From Desulfobulbaceae bacterium (GTDB lineage: Bacteria; Desulfobacterota; Desulfobulbia; Desulfobulbales; Desulfocapsaceae), in contig JALSMA010000058.1 of the NCBI GenBank assembly GCA_026988015.1, forward strand, positions 1 through 40,582: 40,582 nt of DNA. Direction: 5' to 3'. Positions within the stretch are counted from its first letter, which is position 1, and every line of letters begins with the position of its first letter. A program made the translations under genes and the position numbers. The notes below the pieces were generated by a model. That model did no database searches. It was not told the origin of the DNA and saw only the letters and a program-made list of their open reading frames with translations. This document shows, one piece after another, positions 1 through 8,490 of this stretch.

Positions 1-139
1 ACTTTTGTAACGTATCATGTGCAAGCCTTTTGTTGAGTATTGCTCTGTATGCTTGCATATAGTACTACCTTTTTAAAGTCTTTACTCTACAATAACAGTT
101 GGTTGTGACTTTTTGAGGACAATCTATCTAGAACAACTC

Positions 140-758
140 TCATCGACTGTGAGTCATTTTTGCAACCGCAACTTTTCCATAAGCCTCGTCGATAATCTCA
201 GTAAGATTTGAAATATCAACTGGCTTGTTTAGATAAGCATGAGCCCCCAGATCCATACAGGTTTTTTTCTTCTTCTGAACCGTGGCCGGTAAGGATAATA
301 ACCTCAACTCCGGGGTTTTCCGACTTTGCCTTACGGTGCACTTCAACTCCACCCATACCTGGCATTTTCAAATCAAGAACCATCACATTCGGCAGTTCGG
401 TATCCAAAAATTCGAGAGCCTGCTCTTCATCGAAAACAGGACAGGAACCATAATTACGCGTGTTGAGCCGCTCCGAAAGCGTTTCAACAAATTCCCGCTC
501 ATCATCAACTAACAACACTTTAGAAGGAAGAGTGAATTCCTGACTTCTGTGAATAGAAACTTGATAATCCCTTCCTGTATGAACCTCGACGCCCTGAACC
601 CCATCCACACTCTGTGTTATTTCTGTAAGAGTATTTGCAAGTTTCGAAAAGCTCGAAACACTTTTATTCACAAGCAAGACAACATTCTCTCCGGAACACT
701 GCACTTCAGGAGCATACCCCTTTTCAAAAAGTACAAGTTCAACCTGAGCTCCCCTCAA
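140..758 (-). pseudogene. Response regulator receiver protein, interrupted by a frameshift
   Basis: Two overlapping minus-strand frames together make one CheY-like receiver domain. The upstream frame (758 down to about 265) has an N-terminal stretch of about 78 residues that I do not recognise. It is followed by KVLLVDDE (acidic pocket), NVMVLDLKMPG (phospho-acceptor Asp) and VIILTGHGS (conserved Thr). The downstream frame (about 265 down to 140) supplies the missing end: MDLGAHAYLNKPVD, with the conserved Lys, and the last helix. The break is at a run of seven A on the coding strand (T7 at 262-268); removing one base restores the frame. The first frame begins at a TTG at 756-758, just after an in-frame TGA, so the true start is unsure. 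It follows the DUF2294 gene by 39 bases. No output domain is present, so it would be a stand-alone receiver. It could be a sequencing error, a phase-variable tract or a real pseudogene. Confidence 0.75.
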
Positions 759-797
759 CCTTCACCAAGAGGGTGATAAATATACCCCACCAGACAA

Positions 798-1175
798 CTA
801 CTCCCACTCCTTAAGGGCAAGAGCAGTATCCAAGGTGAACAAAATAACCCTTTCACCTGTAACTGTACTAATATCAGTGTGCAGACTTTTGACCTTGCAC
901 CCTGTAATTGATTCAACAACTGCCTCCAGAAGTGGGCGTCCTTTTTCCAACAGGGCAATACGAACCTGCTTAATCAGATCCCGGCCCTTGTTCTCTTCAC
1001 CTGTGTTGACAAGTTGATGCTCAGCCTGAGTAAGAACACCTTTCAAGCGTACCAGTACCATATCATGAATAATAAAGGTCTTGGTTTCCAGTGGGCCGCG
1101 CCCCATATATTCTTTTTCGAACTTGATGATGGCTTCACTGATCTCAGCCTCAATTTGCCCTTTTTTTCTGTGCAT
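798..1175 (-). CDS. DUF2294 family protein
   Basis: A 125-residue soluble protein with the features I associate with DUF2294: an N-terminal KGQIEAEISEAIIKFEKEY segment, then GRGP, then MVLVRLKGVLTQAE, and a C-terminal half ending in a hydrophobic strand (ERVILFTLD). The biochemical role of the family is not established; members often sit beside stress or signalling genes. Here it lies upstream of the broken response regulator (39-base gap) and downstream of the K+ channel (63-base gap), all on the minus strand. The start is the ATG at 1173-1175. Family assignment is from recalled motif pattern; the function is unknown. Confidence 0.75.
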   Translation of the reverse strand: MHRKKGQIEAEISEAIIKFEKEYMGRGPLETKTFIIHDMVLVRLKGVLTQAEHQLVNTGEENKGRDLIKQVRIALLEKGRPLLEAVVESITGCKVKSLHTDISTVTGERVILFTLDTALALKEWE

Positions 1176-1238
1176 CTTCTATACCCTTATATACACCCAC
1201 GGTGATATTTCTGCAGCGCTGTCCTTACCGTAAGCATA

Positions 1239-2258
1239 TCATATTGTCCCGGGACGTTCCATGGCAATAAGAACCAGATAATCCTGACCACTTACCATGT
1301 AGTCTACATTCGGGTTTGTCATAAGCTCACCACCCCGCCCTTTCTGGATACCCAGCACCGTTGCCCTATATTCCTGTTTCATGGTAATAAGTACATCAAG
1401 AAATGATTTATCAGCCAGTTTTTCTGGCACCGGTACTGCGTAAAATTCGTTACCATGCTGAGAGCTCAACAGCTCCGACACAATATTACTGATACCATGA
1501 TCAAGAGCAGCCGTGGCAAGAAGATGGCTGGAAAGCTCACTACCGATGATAATTTCATCGGCACAGGCCCTTCTGCAATGCTGCTCATTTGCCTTATCCA
1601 CCAATTCGACCACAGAATAAACATCTCTTGCCATGCTCTCAATCGTGAGAGTGGTCAAAACCACTTTGGCATCACGGAATATGGCTTCAAGGGTGTCATC
1701 CCCCAGTACAACTACAGTGCGAGCCTGAGCCAGATTGGCCTGTTCAAGAGTTTCTTCGCCAGCCTGTCCTTTCACAAAGAAAAGCAGAGGGTCATCCACT
1801 GGTTTTTCAGCAATATCGGCTATCAAAACAATGGCAGAATCGTGGGTTTTGCTGTCTGCCCGCAGTTCTCTCAGAATAGCACGGGTTCGATGATTCCATT
1901 CGCAGAGAATAATATGATCTCTCAAGTCTGTTTTACACATACCACGATTTTCCTTCATTTTTTTATTGATTAACAGGGCTGCCAGACTGGCACTGAGCAT
2001 GCCCAGCACCCCAATACCAAAGAACATGATGACCACTGCAACAACACGTCCGCCTGGAGTAACAGGGGAAATATCTCCATATCCAACTGTGGTGAGAGTG
2101 ACTATGGACCACCAGATGGCACTGACAAAGGAAAGATCTGGTTCCAGGCGGGAAATAAGCACAGCACTGCCCATAACTATGATCAGAATTACAAAGAGTA
2201 GCTGAAAAACTTTCTCCTGCCTTAGAAAGAGAATACTTTTTTTAATATTTCTTATCAT
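1239..2258 (-). CDS. Two-TM potassium channel with RCK (TrkA-N/TrkA-C) domains
   Basis: A 339-residue MthK/Kch-type channel. Residues about 15-36 form the first membrane helix, residues 41-62 the pore helix and filter with the K+ signature TTVGYGD (56-62), and residues about 71-97 the second helix. A cytoplasmic RCK_N Rossmann-type domain follows (about 113-240), then an RCK_C domain with a final strand YLVLIAMER. The nucleotide-binding start of the RCK_N domain reads HIILCEWNHRT, without the classic GxGxxG, so dinucleotide binding may be altered. It would conduct K+ across the inner membrane under ligand control. It sits in an island with a Na/Ca-type channel, a cation ATPase and stress proteins, which suggests a role in membrane potential or osmotic balance. 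Confidence 0.93.
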   Translation of the reverse strand: MIRNIKKSILFLRQEKVFQLLFVILIIVMGSAVLISRLEPDLSFVSAIWWSIVTLTTVGYGDISPVTPGGRVVAVVIMFFGIGVLGMLSASLAALLINKKMKENRGMCKTDLRDHIILCEWNHRTRAILRELRADSKTHDSAIVLIADIAEKPVDDPLLFFVKGQAGEETLEQANLAQARTVVVLGDDTLEAIFRDAKVVLTTLTIESMARDVYSVVELVDKANEQHCRRACADEIIIGSELSSHLLATAALDHGISNIVSELLSSQHGNEFYAVPVPEKLADKSFLDVLITMKQEYRATVLGIQKGRGGELMTNPNVDYMVSGQDYLVLIAMERPGTI

Positions 2259-2342
2259 ATTGTTTAAATACTGTCATGTTTTCAAAGCCGCCCCCTCGAC
2301 AGCGTACTGAACGAAGAACTGGATAACCCACCAAAACCATGG

Positions 2343-2888
2343 TTATAACTGTGATTCCATATCTCTGGCAAGCAGAGCCGTGGCACGAATCTTAATGGCA
2401 ACAACCCCCTCAATTTCTGCAATTTTCCGTTTTAGAAACTGCACATCACGGGTATGAAAAAAAACCCCTGTCACCGAAACAGCTCCTGCTGTCACCTGAA
2501 CAAGATGGCTCCCTCCATGAAAGCAGTCACAATCCATCAGGATCCTCCGTATTTTTTTCCTAATGGCGGTGTCACTGAGAGGAAACAGAGATTTGACCCC
2601 AATTTCATTTTCTACCTCGGTAACACCCGTTGTTGTCCAGGCAATCCTCTCCACTTCCATTTTATGCAGATATCGATGAACGGTACCAGTGAGCAGAACA
2701 AAACCATCTTCAACATAAATTGTTACCTTAGTTGAACCGAGAATTGCAGAATCTATCACCTGATCAATTATACGATGGCGGATGGTATCATCACCTGAAG
2801 CCAAGGCCGGGGTATTCCAGAATATAAAGAACAACAAGAATATTGTCATGCTAAAGCTGGCTGCGGTTGAAGAGTTACATTTTTCCAT
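2343..2888 (-). CDS. Exported protein with two BON domains
   Basis: I take the start at 2888 (MEKCNSS), which gives 181 residues and has an AGGAG ribosome site just upstream. A longer frame to 2990 lacks that site and would bury the signal peptide. Residues about 12-32 form a hydrophobic signal peptide ending ALASG. Two BON-type repeats follow: one with VYVEDG-like core (TIYVEDGFVLLTGTV) and a second after residue about 100 with VTAGAVSVTGVFF. BON domains are small alpha/beta modules thought to bind membranes or phospholipid and are typical of OsmY-like periplasmic stress proteins. The protein likely acts in the periplasm. Neighbours are the K+ channel downstream and a diguanylate cyclase upstream. 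Confidence 0.82.
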   Translation of the reverse strand: MEKCNSSTAASFSMTIFLLFFIFWNTPALASGDDTIRHRIIDQVIDSAILGSTKVTIYVEDGFVLLTGTVHRYLHKMEVERIAWTTTGVTEVENEIGVKSLFPLSDTAIRKKIRRILMDCDCFHGGSHLVQVTAGAVSVTGVFFHTRDVQFLKRKIAEIEGVVAIKIRATALLARDMESQL

Positions 2889-3088
2889 TATCTTTCTCCT
2901 GTGAGTTGGTGTCCGTCCATTAATGAAAAGTTTTTCTCTAAATCGAAGTGCAAGGAAAATCTCATCGCAGAAAATGTCTTCAGGGTACATGCTGTTGGTA
3001 TTTCAAGAATAACATTTCCCACGACAACGAAGAACAAAGGGAAAAAGCCATTTTGGACAGGAACCAGTTACCAACAATTGTGACCCCA

Positions 3089-3916
3089 CTACACTCTTAT
3101 CTCAACCTTCCCATGGACTTCCTTATTCGGATCCATGCTGGTGACGACCTGATTTCTTCCATTTTTCTTTGCAAGATAGAGTGCTTTGTCTGCCGCAGCG
3201 TATAGCGTCCTGGGAATGGTGCTGTTATAGTCATTTGTGCTGGCAACTCCTGCTGAAATTGTAATACTGATCCGGTGTTTCCTGTCTATGATGAATGCTT
3301 CCCGGCTGATTGTGTCACGAATACGCTCTGCCATGGCTGCTGCTGCAGTTGCAGAAGTATTTGGCAGAAAAAAGACAAACTCCTCACCACCAATTCGGGC
3401 CACCACATCACCCCTGCGTGCGGCGTGCTTCAGAATTTTTCCAACATGTTTGAGCAACTCGTCACCCACCAGATGCCCGTATCTGTCATTCACCCTTTTG
3501 AAAAAATCCAAGTCAAACAGGATGAGTGAACTGTCACTTTTTTCCCGTTTTCCTGTAGCCCATTCCTCGTCCATACGAGTCCACAAATAGCGGGAATTAA
3601 AAAGACCGGTGAGAGGATCACGCAGAGCGAGTTTTTCCAGTTGATCCTCCCTGGAACCCACCATTGCCCCAAAAAATGTAAATGCCGCCACTGTGACCAG
3701 AAAGATATAGGCATAGAGCCAGGGATGACGATTTATATCTTCAAGGGGGGAGATCCCGGCAGCAAATTCAGCCATGATAAGCATTAAATCAATAACCATG
3801 GCAAACAGAAAAAACTGTACGATACGTTTGTTGCGGTTCAGATGGTTTTCGGGTATCGAGTGATCCTCAGCTCTCTGGTAATCTCCGGTTATCAATTCAC
3901 TTATGTATGTAATCAT
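3089..3916 (-). CDS. Membrane diguanylate cyclase (GGDEF domain)
   Basis: A 275-residue protein with two predicted membrane helices (about 32-52 and 68-86) joined by a short periplasmic loop, then a GGDEF domain (about 98-260). The catalytic motif is GGEEF at 176-180, an active variant. An RxxD inhibitory site (R167 to D170) lies five residues before it, so product feedback by c-di-GMP is expected. The entry motif RDPLTGLFNSRYL is intact. It makes c-di-GMP from two GTP. Its start lies inside the end of the histidine kinase gene (20-base overlap), so the two are probably translationally coupled and may act in one signalling unit. No recognisable sensory domain beyond the membrane segment is visible. 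Confidence 0.93.
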   Translation of the reverse strand: MITYISELITGDYQRAEDHSIPENHLNRNKRIVQFFLFAMVIDLMLIMAEFAAGISPLEDINRHPWLYAYIFLVTVAAFTFFGAMVGSREDQLEKLALRDPLTGLFNSRYLWTRMDEEWATGKREKSDSSLILFDLDFFKRVNDRYGHLVGDELLKHVGKILKHAARRGDVVARIGGEEFVFFLPNTSATAAAAMAERIRDTISREAFIIDRKHRISITISAGVASTNDYNSTIPRTLYAAADKALYLAKKNGRNQVVTSMDPNKEVHGKVEIRV

Positions 3917-4940
3917 TGTTACTGCCCTCCCTCAGGTTCACTCTGAATAGGGTTCCACCGCAACTATTGTCCAGGATCTCCGATGACCATCCGTGAGCCT
4001 CGACAATCTTTTTCACGATTGGCAGACCAAGACCAGTTCCTCCTTTTTTTGTGGTAAAGAATGGGTCAAAAATCTGTTCTCTTTTAGCAAGTGGTATGCC
4101 ACTGCCATTATCAGCCACATCAAGAATCAAATTTCCGGGTGATGAAAATGGCGTCGTAATTGTTACCACCCCTCCCTCGGGGGAAGCTTCTATTGCATTC
4201 TGGACAAGGTTAACGATCACCTGTTCAAAACGCATATTGTCAAGCCTAATTGCTGAATTTACGGAATCTGAATGGTATTTCACAGATACATTCTTCTCTT
4301 GAGCCAGTTCCTTTGTTTTAGCCAGGCCGTTCAGAATACTTGTATCTATATTTCCCCTCACCAGTGTCAGGTTCAAAGGTTTAGAGAAGTCGAGCATATC
4401 CCCGGTCATCCGTTCCATCTTCTCAGTTTCCTGTACGATAAGAGACAGTTTCCTGGAGACAGGGTCACTGACATCCGTTTTTTTTAAAATACGCCTAGCA
4501 AGGCCACCTATAAGTACCAAGGAAGATTTCATGTCGTGCGCTGCTGCGGCAAGGGACCTGCCCATAACCGCAAGATTCTCGGCATCCAGAAGCATTTTCC
4601 GGGCGGCTGTCTCCCGGTCTTTCAGGGAACCGATGAGTAGGGCCAGACCATTGTAGAGAGAAAGGGATAAGATACCATCAATATCTGCTGCGGCAAATCC
4701 CTGCCAGTGCCAGACAATATAGGGCAGGTAAAATGCGCTGATGGTAAAAGAGACAAGCAGAGCCCCTCGCAGGCCAAACCAAAAAGCAGCGAGTACAATC
4801 GGCAGACAGTAAAGCTCACTATAAAATACCCGAAAATCGTAGCTGCTCTGCTCCGTACCGTAATGCAGTAGGGTGATCCCTGCTGCAAGGAGAGCCAAGA
4901 TTACCCATTTCTGTACTATCTTGATACGATTGTGTTTCAT
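3897..4940 (-). CDS. Membrane sensor histidine kinase
   Basis: A 347-residue protein if the ATG at 4940 (MKHNRIK) is used. An ATG eight codons upstream, at 4964, is also open but overlaps the channel gene; a purine-rich GAGATAAGG precedes 4940. Several hydrophobic helices (about 12-105) with little periplasmic sequence form the sensor part. The H box [10 protein letters not shown] carries the phospho-His at about residue 135. The ATPase domain has N box [11 protein letters not shown]1 [11 protein letters not shown] box FDPFFTTK and G2 [10 protein letters not shown]. It autophosphorylates and passes phosphate to a receiver. The only receiver in the window is the frameshifted protein at 140-758. 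The gene is sandwiched between the voltage-gated channel and the diguanylate cyclase with overlaps at both ends or nearly so. Confidence 0.93.
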   Translation of the reverse strand: MKHNRIKIVQKWVILALLAAGITLLHYGTEQSSYDFRVFYSELYCLPIVLAAFWFGLRGALLVSFTISAFYLPYIVWHWQGFAAADIDGILSLSLYNGLALLIGSLKDRETAARKMLLDAENLAVMGRSLAAAAHDMKSSLVLIGGLARRILKKTDVSDPVSRKLSLIVQETEKMERMTGDMLDFSKPLNLTLVRGNIDTSILNGLAKTKELAQEKNVSVKYHSDSVNSAIRLDNMRFEQVIVNLVQNAIEASPEGGVVTITTPFSSPGNLILDVADNGSGIPLAKREQIFDPFFTTKKGGTGLGLPIVKKIVEAHGWSSEILDNSCGGTLFRVNLREGSNNDYIHK

Positions 4941-4944
4941 TACC

Positions 4945-5760
4945 TTATCTCTTTGAAGGAGCATGCCTCCGCAAAATCAAACTCTTGAGTTCCTCAATTT
5001 TTTTATCTAGATCTTCCATGCAGATCTGTTGCGAATCCTGCTCTTCCTCTTTTCTTATCTTGTCACTTTCCTCATTAAGAACGTTCACGACTACCCCAAT
5101 GACCATATTTAAAAAGGCAAAGGCTGTGAAAAAGATAAAACTCAAATAATAAAGCCAGGACAAAGGATAGACCTCCATGGTCTCATACATAACATCGGTC
5201 CAGTCTTCAAAGGTCATAACCCTGAACAGAGTTAGCAGTGAAATGGAAATATCTCCCCACAATTGGGGGTTAATAATAGCAAAGAAGGTACTTCCAACAG
5301 CAGCATAAATGTAGAATATGATAAACATCAGGCCTACGATATAGCCCAGTTGGGGCAGAGCCACGAGCAGTGAATTTAACAGCAGACGCATCTCGGGAAT
5401 AATAGAAACCATCCGCAGAACACGAAAAATCCGGATCAGGCGTCCGATTACTGCAAGCTCACTGTCCTGCACTGGAATCAGGCTGACCGTTACAATAAGG
5501 GTATCAAAAATATTCCAGCCCTTTTTAAAGAAATCTATTTTATTCTTCTCACCCAGAAAACGAATGGTGATTTCTGTCAGGAAGAAGAAGGTAATAAACC
5601 AGTCCAGCAGATAAACCACATGGAGGATACCGGGAGGAATGTTATAGGTTTTTGCACCAATAACCAGAGCCGAAAAAATAATGATACCAATAACAAGAAA
5701 TTCAAAGATCTTGTTGCTACGCAGTTTATTAAATTTTTGTTGTACTTTTGCCGTTTGCAT
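4945..5760 (-). CDS. Voltage-gated cation channel, bacterial NaV/CaV type (Ion_trans)
   Basis: A single six-helix domain like NaChBac and NavAb. From the ATG at 5760 it is 271 residues; an upstream ATG at 5820 would add 20 residues with no homology, and neither has a clear ribosome site. S1 to S3 lie at about 18-100. S4 carries four Arg at three-residue spacing in IGRLIRIFRVLRM. S5 is at about 136-160, and the pore has TLFRVMTFEDWTDV, followed by S6 with an AFLNMVIGVVVNV end. The filter is TFEDW, where the Na+ channels I know read TLESW, so selectivity may differ. The C terminus is an acidic then basic coiled coil (EESDKIRKEEEQ to KKIEELKSLI), as in tetrameric NaV channels. The pore-forming role is well supported; the ion is not. 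Confidence 0.88.
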   Translation of the reverse strand: MQTAKVQQKFNKLRSNKIFEFLVIGIIIFSALVIGAKTYNIPPGILHVVYLLDWFITFFFLTEITIRFLGEKNKIDFFKKGWNIFDTLIVTVSLIPVQDSELAVIGRLIRIFRVLRMVSIIPEMRLLLNSLLVALPQLGYIVGLMFIIFYIYAAVGSTFFAIINPQLWGDISISLLTLFRVMTFEDWTDVMYETMEVYPLSWLYYLSFIFFTAFAFLNMVIGVVVNVLNEESDKIRKEEEQDSQQICMEDLDKKIEELKSLILRRHAPSKR

Positions 5761-5846
5761 AGTGTTTATTGTAAAAGCCAGTGAGTAACAACCACTCGCT
5801 ATTTTGGAATTCCCCCACATTCTCGTGGCTGGAACAGAGGGGATTT

Positions 5847-6773
5847 TTAATCAAGCTGCACAGGGCTGATAAATCCGTCGGGTTTAACCGCCAAGACAGA
5901 ACATTTTATCCGGTGCAGCATCTTTTCAGCTGTATTCCCGATAAAAAACCCAGAAATCCCGGTGCGGCATACCGTGCCCATCACAATGAGATCTATATGA
6001 TGCTGTTCCACAAGTTCAGGGATAATCTCAGCGGCTTTGCCCTGTACCACAAACTCCTGATGCGGCAGCTGCTCCAGGTCAAACTGTCCCAACAAGTCCT
6101 TCATCCAGCCGCTACGCATTTTTTTTATCTGGGGAAGAATATCGACGGATTCTTCAGATGTCAGGAGTGTCGTATCGGGAGATGTCCAGTTCCAGGCATG
6201 CACGGTGTAAAGTTTACCGTTTTCCATGCGGGTAAGAGAGGTTGCCAGTTCCATTATTTTTGTATTCAAAACTGTTTCACTACTTTCCAGCGGAACCACA
6301 TCCACTGCTGCCATAACCTTGTGAAAATATACCTGTCCCGGTTTTATCAGCCACACCGGGCAGGGACATTTTCGCAGCAGGTGCATAGCTGTGGAACCAA
6401 ACAGCATACCTAGCCTCCCACCCATACCACGGGCGGTTTTGATCACCAGATCATGCTTGTTGCGCAACACCTCTTTGATGATCTCGATAAATTCCCGGCC
6501 CACAGTTACTTTACATTCTACATGGGAAGTTTCCGGAAAATGTGCCACAGATTTTTCGAGGAGCAGGGTCTGCTCTTTACCTGCAAGCCTCATTATTTCT
6601 TCAGAGGTAACTGCTGTGATCAGCATGCGATAATCACGGGGAATCTGACTTATTACCTGGATTACAGTCAACCGGGCTTTATTACGTCTTGCAAGATCAA
6701 TAGCCCTGCCGAGAGTCAGCTGTCCGGATTCCGTGTTGTCATGAACCAGCAGGATATTTTTAAACCGTTTCAT
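5847..6773 (-). CDS. Tandem universal stress protein, UspE-like
   Basis: A 308-residue protein with two Usp domains: residues 1-145 (starts MKRFKNILLVHD, ends HLLRKCPCPVWLIKP) and 150-300 (ends VMGTVCRTGISGFFIGNTAE then CSVLAVKP). The CPCPVW and GTV-RTGISG-F-GNTAE pattern is that of UspE. The second domain keeps the GxxGx9G[N/S] nucleotide loop; the first is degenerate (GRLGMLFGSTAMH). Cytoplasmic stress-response protein; the biochemical activity is unclear even in E. coli. A close paralogue lies immediately upstream at 6997-7962, so this is a local duplication. The channel gene follows 26 or more bases later on the same strand. Confidence 0.93.
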   Translation of the reverse strand: MKRFKNILLVHDNTESGQLTLGRAIDLARRNKARLTVIQVISQIPRDYRMLITAVTSEEIMRLAGKEQTLLLEKSVAHFPETSHVECKVTVGREFIEIIKEVLRNKHDLVIKTARGMGGRLGMLFGSTAMHLLRKCPCPVWLIKPGQVYFHKVMAAVDVVPLESSETVLNTKIMELATSLTRMENGKLYTVHAWNWTSPDTTLLTSEESVDILPQIKKMRSGWMKDLLGQFDLEQLPHQEFVVQGKAAEIIPELVEQHHIDLIVMGTVCRTGISGFFIGNTAEKMLHRIKCSVLAVKPDGFISPVQLD

Positions 6774-6877
6774 ATTAAACTCCTCTCAAATAGGATGTTG
6801 TTTAACTCATCGCGGTTCAAAGCATTGCAAACACTCTGCTAACCGTTCATCAGTCTCAGTCATCAAGATCCAATAAT

Positions 6878-7000
6878 GTAAGTGTTTACCAGTGCTCAGG
6901 TAAGCGCAGACTCCGCTCGTTTGTTTAGGCCTGCGTAGCATACGCGGTTATATATGAGCAGGCTTAAACGGACGCAGATGAGGTGTTGGTAAACGCTTAC
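6878..7000. repeat. Long imperfect inverted repeat between the two usp genes
   Basis: Outer arms are at 6878-6891 (GTAAGTGTTTACCA) and 6987-7000 (TGGTAAACGCTTAC), 13 of 14 paired with one G-T. Weaker pairing continues inward between about 6917-6934 (CGTTTGTTTAGGCCTGC) and 6959-6971 (GCAGGCTTAAACG). The right arm includes the TAA stop codon of the upstream usp gene. There is no U tract, so it is not a standard intrinsic terminator; it could be an RNA-processing hairpin or a palindromic intergenic element. Confidence 0.6.
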
Positions 7001-7962
7001 AGGGTTAGCGGTGTGATAAACCCGGGAGGTTTGACAGCCAGCACAGAACAGTCGATACTATTCAAGATATTCTCTGCAGTATTTCCCATGATTACACCGG
7101 GAATTCCGGTGCGTACCACTGTACCCATAACAAGTAAATCACCCTGCTGCCCCTGTACCAGATTCCGGATGACAGTATGCACATCACCCTTGACGATGTG
7201 CAACTGTGGCTTTATATAGTCTATTGTTTCCCGGCTGATCGTTTCAGTGAGTTTTGTCATGAGGTGCTCCATTTTTTCCTCATCAGCAACTCTTCTCTCT
7301 TCAACCCACCCTGCAATCTCCCCGCTCTCTGCAAGCCGGAACCGTGGAGTATTCAAAAAACTTTCTCCCCAAGCTGTCCAGGCATGAACAATGTGCAGTT
7401 CAGCAAATTCTGACAGGGCAAGTGAGGAAGAAATTTCCAGAATCAGCTTATTGAGGCCGTTTACTGTTTCGTCGTTATTTTCATTTTCAACGTCAACGGC
7501 TGCAAAAATCCGTTTATATTTCTCCTTTTCACTTGAATGCATGATCCAGACAGGACAGGGGCATTTTCGCAGCAGGTGCATATCTGCACTGCCGAATATG
7601 CGGTCATAGAGAAAGTTCCCTGTTTCAGCACACTTCATAACTAGGTCATAACCGTTTTGCAGAACTTCATGGATAATCTCCGGGAATACCCTGCCTTCGA
7701 TCACTCTAACCTTTATCCCGAGATCCGGAGAAATATTGACTATTGCCTCCTCCAGCTGGTCTTGCCGGTCGTCCAGAATATAATGAATAAGCCTGCGGCA
7801 ATCCATATCACTCGGATGGCAAATACTATCCGGAATACTCATGGGGCTGATAAGAGTCAGATCAGCCTGATTATGTTCCGCCAGAGATACAGCCCTCAAC
7901 AGGGCAGAGTCCTGCCAGCGGTCACCATCGGCCAGCAGTAAAATGTTTTTAAATCGCCTCAT
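6997..7962 (-). CDS. Tandem universal stress protein, UspE-like (paralogue)
   Basis: A 321-residue protein with two Usp domains and the same signposts as its neighbour at 5847-6773: start MRRFKNILLLADG, mid-protein HLLRKCPCPVWIMH, and C-terminal VMGTVVRTGIPGVIMGNTAE followed by CSVLAVKPPGF. The second domain has an intact-looking nucleotide loop. The start ATG overlaps the stop of the psiE-like reading frame (ATGA), so it is probably translationally coupled to it. The two usp genes are separated by 223 bases holding a long inverted repeat. Likely role: cytoplasmic stress protein in the ion-homeostasis island. Confidence 0.93.
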   Translation of the reverse strand: MRRFKNILLLADGDRWQDSALLRAVSLAEHNQADLTLISPMSIPDSICHPSDMDCRRLIHYILDDRQDQLEEAIVNISPDLGIKVRVIEGRVFPEIIHEVLQNGYDLVMKCAETGNFLYDRIFGSADMHLLRKCPCPVWIMHSSEKEKYKRIFAAVDVENENNDETVNGLNKLILEISSSLALSEFAELHIVHAWTAWGESFLNTPRFRLAESGEIAGWVEERRVADEEKMEHLMTKLTETISRETIDYIKPQLHIVKGDVHTVIRNLVQGQQGDLLVMGTVVRTGIPGVIMGNTAENILNSIDCSVLAVKPPGFITPLTL

Positions 7963-8440
7963 CTTTCATCCTCCACGGTTTTTGCCGTATTACGATGCAG
8001 GTTTATTGAACCATCTGAATTGTCTCTAATTACCACCAGCCAGTAGCCAACGCTCATGGCAGGTACTACTACTGCCACAGCCAGCACATACTCGGCTGTA
8101 ATCTTGGTGAAATCCATAATAATGACCTTCCTGACAATGGCCATCAATGCTATTGCCATGACTATCTTCACATGGATCCCATCTCGCAGAGACGATAATA
8201 ATCGTTGATCAGGGTTTCGATGACAATTAATACCGCTATGAAGGCACCAAAAAGGCCAAGGATGTCGGAGATAGTCAACATTATGAAGGGCGGTGTCGTC
8301 AGTCTCTGGTACAGCACCATCACGACATCAGCAACGCCCCAGAGGACGACAATGGTCATCCATATGGCCAGTGCTCTCACCGCCATATGGATAACAGTCC
8401 ATAGTATCTGGATAAGGTTTTTTTCGGGTTGCCAGATCAT
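7959..8440 (-). pseudogene. psiE: PsiE-like phosphate-starvation-inducible membrane protein, split by a frameshift
   Basis: Two consecutive minus-strand frames cover one PsiE-type protein of about 160 residues. Part one (8440-8168) has RALAIWMTIVVLWGVADVV, TPPFIMLTISDILGLFG and a membrane helix ending IETLINDYY. Part two (8171-7959) has KIVMAIALMAIVRKVIIMDF and a last membrane helix. Read in the second frame, the DNA just before its GTG gives RDGIHVKIV, the joint expected in an intact PsiE protein, so coding potential runs through the junction. One missing base near 8175-8185 would explain the split. The arrangement ATGTGA also allows GTG restart, so two short products are possible. PsiE function is unknown; it is an inner-membrane protein. 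Confidence 0.72.
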
Positions 8441-8490
8441 CCATATGCTTATCCATGCTTGTCTGCATAATAGCTTATGACTGTTCCTAT

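Noticed and set aside
7959-8440. A programmed frameshift in the psiE-like gene
   Set aside because: No slippery heptamer or downstream stimulatory structure was seen at the junction, and PsiE relatives are ordinary single frames, so a simple indel is more likely.
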